From Haliscomenobacter hydrossis DSM 1100 (GTDB lineage: Bacteria; Bacteroidota; Bacteroidia; Chitinophagales; Saprospiraceae): 64,000 nt of DNA. Shown in pieces: positions 60,189 through 64,000 of this stretch. The notes below the pieces were generated by a model. The model was given only the letters and a program-made list of their open reading frames with translations. It was not told the origin of the DNA and did no database searches. Where the stretch lies: positions 5,271,001 to 5,335,000 of the forward strand of contig NC_015510.1 of NCBI RefSeq assembly GCF_000212735.1, given 5' to 3'. A program made the position numbers and the translations under genes. Position 1 is the stretch's first letter; each line of letters starts with the position of its first letter.

Positions 60189-60191
60189 AAA

Positions 60192-60305
60192 GGGTTTGAG
60201 GGTTCGGGGGTTCGAAAGTTCGGGGGTTTCTGGACTGTTCGCCAAGCTGGTCACAGAGCGAAGTCGAAGTGGCCGAGGTGCGCGGTTCACGAACCCCCGA
60301 ACCCT
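60192..60305. repeat. TTCGGGGG-type palindrome between two convergent genes
   Basis: GAGGGTTCGGGGGTTCG (60199-60214) pairs with its complement near 60290-60305 over 16 bp. The centre contains GGTCACAGAGCGAAGTCGAAGTGGCC-like sequence with GGTCAC and GTGGCC arms. The right end overlaps the TAG stop of the leftward gene (60306-60304), so that gene also ends TAGGGTTCGGGGG, as argG does. Confidence 0.9.
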
Positions 60306-61257
60306 ATTTGGTTACCACCAATCTTTCTACACCTATTACTAACTCCTGTTGCCGCAAATAAACCAAATATACCCCCGAAGGCAAATCACCTGTATCCACT
60401 TGTACTTGATTTTGCGGGGTATTGACCGTACGAATGTTCCGGCCAAAGGCATCGTTGATTTGTACGCTGAAATTACCCGTTTTGTCCGGTATTTCCCAGC
60501 TTATCAATGCTTGATCTCGTGCTGGATTGGGGCTGATGTAGAGATTTTGCAGGGTAGGGCTTGGATGTTGAGTTGGGGTGGTGAATTGGAGCGAGAGGTC
60601 GTCGATGGTGAGGTAGAGGCATTCTCTACCAAACTCACTGGCACAATGTGTAGATGAAATTGGATATAATTTTTTTATTCCCCCCAATGGGTTAAGTGCG
60701 TAGTTGATCGAAACTGTTGTAAAAAAAATGCTAATGGTATCAGGTTCTAAATCGCGTAAATAATGGATTGGAACGGTAAACTCTGTATAATTTTCTGTTT
60801 TACCTAAATTAAGTAAGCCTTGTCCAACAATGACAGATTTTTGCTCTACTTCTAAAAATCGCCGTAGAAAAACGATCACCTGACCTGAATCAAGCGTTAC
60901 CCGACTTGGATCAACTTTTTCATACTTGTACCAACCTTTTAAGCTTTTTACCTTTTGTTGGATCGGCATTCCCAAACTACCTTGTTCTCCCAGATCAACG
61001 AGTGTAGAAGTATTTTTTTTGATGTAATCTCCTAGGAATGAATTACCTGGAACATAAAAGTAGTTGTGTACTATTCTCATCGCTTTAGCGCCGCGATAGG
61101 CATCATCGATCAACGCTGATTTGGAAGGGAAAGTTTGAACCAACCAGTTGGTAGGTAAACCACTGGTATCGATGTCTTCAAAGCTGAGGTTGAGGTCTTG
61201 GGCTACGCCATTAAGGCCAAGGAAAACGAATAGACAAAAGTAGAGCGGTTTGTTCAT
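60304..61257 (-). CDS. T9SS cargo protein with galactose-binding-like N-terminal region
   Basis: 317 residues, signal peptide ending GVAQ. The N-terminal two-thirds is a beta-sandwich-like region (NLSFEDIDTSGLPTNWL, KGWYKYEK, IDDLSLQF) resembling PCMD or CBM-type jelly-rolls, with four cysteines. The C-terminal 80 residues form a type A sorting domain (LYISPNPARDQALISWEIPD ... GVYLVYL). Surface protein of unknown binding target. Its stop lies in a palindrome. Confidence 0.85.
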   Translation of the reverse strand: MNKPLYFCLFVFLGLNGVAQDLNLSFEDIDTSGLPTNWLVQTFPSKSALIDDAYRGAKAMRIVHNYFYVPGNSFLGDYIKKNTSTLVDLGEQGSLGMPIQQKVKSLKGWYKYEKVDPSRVTLDSGQVIVFLRRFLEVEQKSVIVGQGLLNLGKTENYTEFTVPIHYLRDLEPDTISIFFTTVSINYALNPLGGIKKLYPISSTHCASEFGRECLYLTIDDLSLQFTTPTQHPSPTLQNLYISPNPARDQALISWEIPDKTGNFSVQINDAFGRNIRTVNTPQNQVQVDTGDLPSGVYLVYLRQQELVIGVERLVVTK

Positions 61258-61379
61258 GAGAATATTTTTTCAGAGAACGTATTGTCTGAAAAAATATTTA
61301 AGTTTAGGCTGAATTTAATAAAGTGCGCACGGTTTATTAGTTGGCTTTGACTCTTGAGTTAAACGGACTTCTGCTGCAT

Positions 61380-62486
61380 CTAAAACCCCAACACCTGCCT
61401 CATTTTCACATATATCGCCGTATTCTCATACACCCCCGCAAACAACTCAGCACCTGGGCCAAAGGCAAAAACCGGAATCAATTGCGCGGTATGCCCTTTG
61501 GTGGTAAATGCCCCTCGGATTTTACCCAGTTCTGATCCGGGACTGATGGCGTAGCCCCCCGTTTCGTGGTCGGCAGTGACGATGACCAGGGTCTCGCCGT
61601 CGGCGGCGGCAAAGTCCAGAATTTTGCCAATGGTTTGATCAAAATCTACCACTTCGCTCACGATGTAATCCGATTCATTGTTGTGGCCACCCCAATCGAT
61701 TTGTGAACTCTCCACCATTAGGAAAAAACCTTTTTCGGAGCGTTTTTTCAAATGATTGGCCGCCAAAACACTGAGTGGTGCCAAATAGCTGCGGCCTTCA
61801 GATGCCTTGGCTGGATCGGCATCGGCGCTGAAGTAGATGAAATTTTTGCTTGGATCGGGTGCCAAACTGCTGGCGTTCTTTTGGGTGAAATCACTCACCT
61901 GATAACCTTTGTCTTTGAGTTCCTGGTACAGATTTCGGCCATCGGCGGCGCGCTGTTCGAAGAACTTTTTGCCTCCTCCGGCCAAAAAATCAATTTCGGT
62001 TTTGAGGAAAAAAGTGGCAATTTCTTCATCGAACTTGCGGTTGCGCACGTGGGCCACAAAGGAGGCTGGGGTAGCGTGGGTGAGGGTAGAAGTGACCACC
62101 ATACCCGTAGCAAGACCGCGCTCTTCGGCTTCTTCCAGAATGGTTTTTACGGGCATGCTGTCCGTATTGACACCGATGGCGCCGTTGTAGGTTTTGATGC
62201 CACTGGCAAAGGCAGTCGCCCCGGCTGCGGAGTCGGTAATCAAATCACTGGCTGAATAGGCTTTTTGCAAACCAGCCACGGGGAAACGTTCAAAATTGCT
62301 TTGGTTGTTGTTGAAATACATCCCCGCCGAAATATGGGTCAGTCCCATGCCATCTCCGATGAGCAAAATGACATTTTTGGCTTTGGGCACTGCAACAGCC
62401 GGACTTGCTGCACCTTTTGCTTTCTTTTGGCTGAAAACTGGCAAACACAGCAGCATGGCCAGTGCGCATATCAAGAGTTTTTTCAT
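61380..62486 (-). CDS. Alkaline phosphatase
   Basis: 368 residues with a signal peptide ending PVFSQ. Metal and catalytic residues: D45 in LLIGDGMGLTH, nucleophile S86 in DSAAGATAFASG, T and H in TLTHATPAS, DWGGHNN, D and H in VTADHETGG, and H in HTAQLIPVFAFGPG. Removes phosphate from phosphomonoesters in the periplasm. No Pho-box-like direct repeats were seen upstream. Shorter than E. coli PhoA, as in many Bacteroidota. Confidence 0.94.
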   Translation of the reverse strand: MKKLLICALAMLLCLPVFSQKKAKGAASPAVAVPKAKNVILLIGDGMGLTHISAGMYFNNNQSNFERFPVAGLQKAYSASDLITDSAAGATAFASGIKTYNGAIGVNTDSMPVKTILEEAEERGLATGMVVTSTLTHATPASFVAHVRNRKFDEEIATFFLKTEIDFLAGGGKKFFEQRAADGRNLYQELKDKGYQVSDFTQKNASSLAPDPSKNFIYFSADADPAKASEGRSYLAPLSVLAANHLKKRSEKGFFLMVESSQIDWGGHNNESDYIVSEVVDFDQTIGKILDFAAADGETLVIVTADHETGGYAISPGSELGKIRGAFTTKGHTAQLIPVFAFGPGAELFAGVYENTAIYVKMRQVLGF

Positions 62487-62526
62487 CTAATCTAAACTAT
62501 GGTAATCTCAGTGAATACGAAAAAAA

Positions 62527-63621
62527 CTACACCAAAACGTAACGTTTACCCGGCAGTGCTCGAATGACGCCTTTGAACTCCAGTTCGAGCAACAAAGTCG
62601 CCATTTCACTATTTGATTTTTGCGACAGATAAGTAAGCGCGTCAATGTCCTTTTCTTCGTCGTGACGCAACAAATTTACAATATTTTTTTCTTCCACACT
62701 GAGTTCAGTAAAAAGCTGTTGTTGAACGCCGTATCGGAACGCTCCCAAATCCCAACGCAACATGCGCACCAGGTCTTCGGCGCTTTCCAACAAATGGGCC
62801 TGGTTGTTTTTGATGAGTTCGTTGCATCCCGCTGAAAAGGGATCTTTGACCCGTCCGGGAACCGCAAAAACGTCTTTATTGTACTCATTGGCAAAATTAG
62901 CAGTGATGATGGATCCCCCGTAGCGGGCGGTTTCCACCACGAGCAAGGCATCACACATGCCCGCGATGATGCGGTTGCGCAAGGGGAAATGTTCTTTTTC
63001 GGCGTTGGTTTCAAAACCATATTCGGTGATGATGCCCCCGTTTTCCAACATCCTCTGGGCCACTGAGCGATGGGTAGGTGGATACAAATGGGCCAGGCCA
63101 TGCGCCAAAACCCCAACCGTTGGTAGTTTTAACTCCAGGGCTTTGCGGTGCGCACAAATGTCGATGCCATAAGCCAAGCCGCTGATGATGAGTGGTTCGT
63201 AAGGGGCAATTTGTTCTAAAAATTCTTCGCAGAAAGTAGTCCCCTGAACGGTAGGTTTGCGCGTACCCACAATGGCCACAATGCGGCTGGCGTTCAAGTT
63301 TGAACTGCCTTTGTGGTATACGATTAGAGGGCTATCGGGATAATGCTTCAAACGACTGGGGTAATGTTCATCCAGGTAAAACAGGGCAGCGATGTTTTGT
63401 TTTTCCAGATGGAGGAGTTCTTTTTCGGCGGCACGGAGGGGTTCCTCTGACTTGATTTGTTGGGTCAATTGCCCACCAATACCCGGGATTTTGAGCAAAG
63501 ATTTGGTGCTGCTTAAAAACACTTCCTGCGGGCTCCCACAATAACTGACCAGCGTACGTGCCGTGACCGGGCCTACTTTGGGTATTTTTGTAAGTGCAAT
63601 TTGGTAAAATAAATGCTCCAT
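62527..63621 (-). CDS. dprA: DNA-processing protein DprA (Smf)
   Basis: 364 residues. An N-terminal HhH/SAM-like domain (LTKIPKVGPVTARTLV, LLKIPGIGGQLTQQI), a Rossmann-like core (SRIVAIVGTRKPT, IISGLAYGIDICAHRKAL, VGVLAHGL, FPLRNRIIAGMCDALLVVE, GSIITANFANEYNKDVFAVPG) and a C-terminal winged-helix (DIDALTYLSQKSNSEMATLLLELEFKGVI). It loads RecA on incoming single-stranded DNA during transformation. Divergent from the SH3 gene with 40 bases between. Confidence 0.95.
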   Translation of the reverse strand: MEHLFYQIALTKIPKVGPVTARTLVSYCGSPQEVFLSSTKSLLKIPGIGGQLTQQIKSEEPLRAAEKELLHLEKQNIAALFYLDEHYPSRLKHYPDSPLIVYHKGSSNLNASRIVAIVGTRKPTVQGTTFCEEFLEQIAPYEPLIISGLAYGIDICAHRKALELKLPTVGVLAHGLAHLYPPTHRSVAQRMLENGGIITEYGFETNAEKEHFPLRNRIIAGMCDALLVVETARYGGSIITANFANEYNKDVFAVPGRVKDPFSAGCNELIKNNQAHLLESAEDLVRMLRWDLGAFRYGVQQQLFTELSVEEKNIVNLLRHDEEKDIDALTYLSQKSNSEMATLLLELEFKGVIRALPGKRYVLV

Positions 63622-63633
63622 TGCAAAAACGAA

Positions 63634-63641
63634 TATCTTTG
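63634..63641 (+). promoter_or_regulatory. -7 element between dprA and the SH3-domain gene
   Basis: TATCTTTG matches TAnnTTTG exactly, 20 bases before the rightward ATG 63662. A TTG at the ideal distance was not found, so the promoter is incomplete. Confidence 0.4.
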
Positions 63642-63661
63642 TAGATTACAATTCAACTACT

Positions 63662-64000
63662 ATGAGCGAAAAAAAAGGTTCAATTTTACCCAGCCTGGAA
63701 CTCTTGATCATTGCCGCTTTTTTCATTGGCTTTGCGTTTTGGGCCATCAACAAATGCACGGCTACCCGGGCCAAGTACATCGACAGAACGGAACGGGAAC
63801 ACATTCGCAATCTGGAGGACAGCCTCGGGCGCGCCATTGAAGACGTTCAACGGGATACTCCCAAAGTAGCTCCGGTTCAGGCTCCTTCAACAGCTCCAGC
63901 ACTCTCCAAATTGTACGTGAGCATCGAAGGACTCAAGGTGCGCAAAAGCCCCCGTCGTGATGCGGAAATACTGGAAAGCCTGGTCCTTTTTGAAGAAGTT
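63662..64000 (+). CDS. Membrane-anchored bacterial SH3-domain protein (3' end outside window)
   Basis: 113 codons visible. N-terminal basic stretch, one transmembrane helix (LLIIAAFFIGFAFWAI), a charged coiled stretch (YIDRTEREHIRNLEDSL), a Pro/Ala linker (APVQAPSTAPAL) and the start of an SH3b domain (LYVSIEGLKVRKSPRRDAEILESLVLFEEV). Membrane-anchored SH3b proteins often bind cell-wall peptides. Runs off the right edge. Confidence 0.75.
   Translation, partial: MSEKKGSILPSLELLIIAAFFIGFAFWAINKCTATRAKYIDRTEREHIRNLEDSLGRAIEDVQRDTPKVAPVQAPSTAPALSKLYVSIEGLKVRKSPRRDAEILESLVLFEEV

Noticed and set aside
58698-60290. 530-codon minus-strand frame opposite the second TonB-type receptor
   Set aside because: The plus-strand receptor has clear domains and codon use; the antisense frame lacks recognisable motifs and partly overlaps the palindrome.

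Overview
The window is typical Bacteroidota chromosome, most likely from the Saprospiraceae (Haliscomenobacter-like). This is inferred from gene content: Por-type (T9SS) C-terminal sorting domains, many TonB-dependent and PorT-type outer-membrane proteins, an acylornithine-type carbamoyltransferase in the arginine operon, a mevalonate-pathway cluster with a GYDIA-type GHMP kinase, several TAnnTTTG promoter elements, few Shine-Dalgarno sites, and xisI genes. No tRNA, rRNA, CRISPR array or complete insertion sequence was seen.

Layout. 1-0.8 kb: tail of a probable polymorphic toxin with a candidate immunity gene. 0.8-11.8 kb: housekeeping and secreted genes (GH144-like glucanase, ferritin, TonB receptor, YceI, thymidine kinase, M28 peptidase, exonuclease III, ferredoxin-NADP reductase). 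11.8-15.2 kb: leftward mevalonate operon (type 2 IPP isomerase, class II HMG-CoA reductase, GHMP kinase). 15.5-16.8 kb: NrtR-like Nudix regulator and a membrane-anchored unknown. 17.1-22.5 kb: arginine operon (Arg-codon leader peptide, GNAT acetyltransferase, argG, argC, argD, acylornithine carbamoyltransferase). 22.5-28 kb: xisI and a broken inverted xisI, a DUF2975/HTH pair, and small enzymes. 28.1-31.3 kb: LytS/LytTR two-component system plus a solitary receiver. 31.9-34.6 kb: secreted GH10 xylanase with three carbohydrate-binding modules. 34.7-39.6 kb: leftward lipoprotein and hydrolase cluster with LytTR-like tandem operators. 39.8-47.5 kb: trypsin-like protease with a coupled small gene, TerC, and a giant secreted protein carrying both dockerin and cohesin modules. 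47.6-52.9 kb: a serine hydrolase fused to a D-aminoacylase-type amidohydrolase, an FG-GAP protein and a TIGR01777 epimerase. 53-60 kb: peptide-type ABC importer (binding protein and two permeases, no ATPase) and a second TonB-family barrel. 60.3-64 kb: T9SS cargo protein, alkaline phosphatase, dprA and the start of an SH3-domain protein.

The most unusual signal is non-coding. Short spacers, often running exactly from one gene's stop codon to the next gene's start, are filled by long near-perfect palindromes whose arms are themselves built from short tandem repeats. Four unrelated sequence families share this architecture. The commonest is a TTCGGGGG type found at six places, three of them with a related GAGCGAAGTCGA-like core. 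They look like one class of palindromic intergenic element. They also mislead gene calling: they give the ABC permease a false N-terminus and supply the last codons of a DUF1330 gene. The second notable signal is a candidate ribosome-mediated attenuator for the arginine operon, with a 24-residue leader rich in Arg codons.
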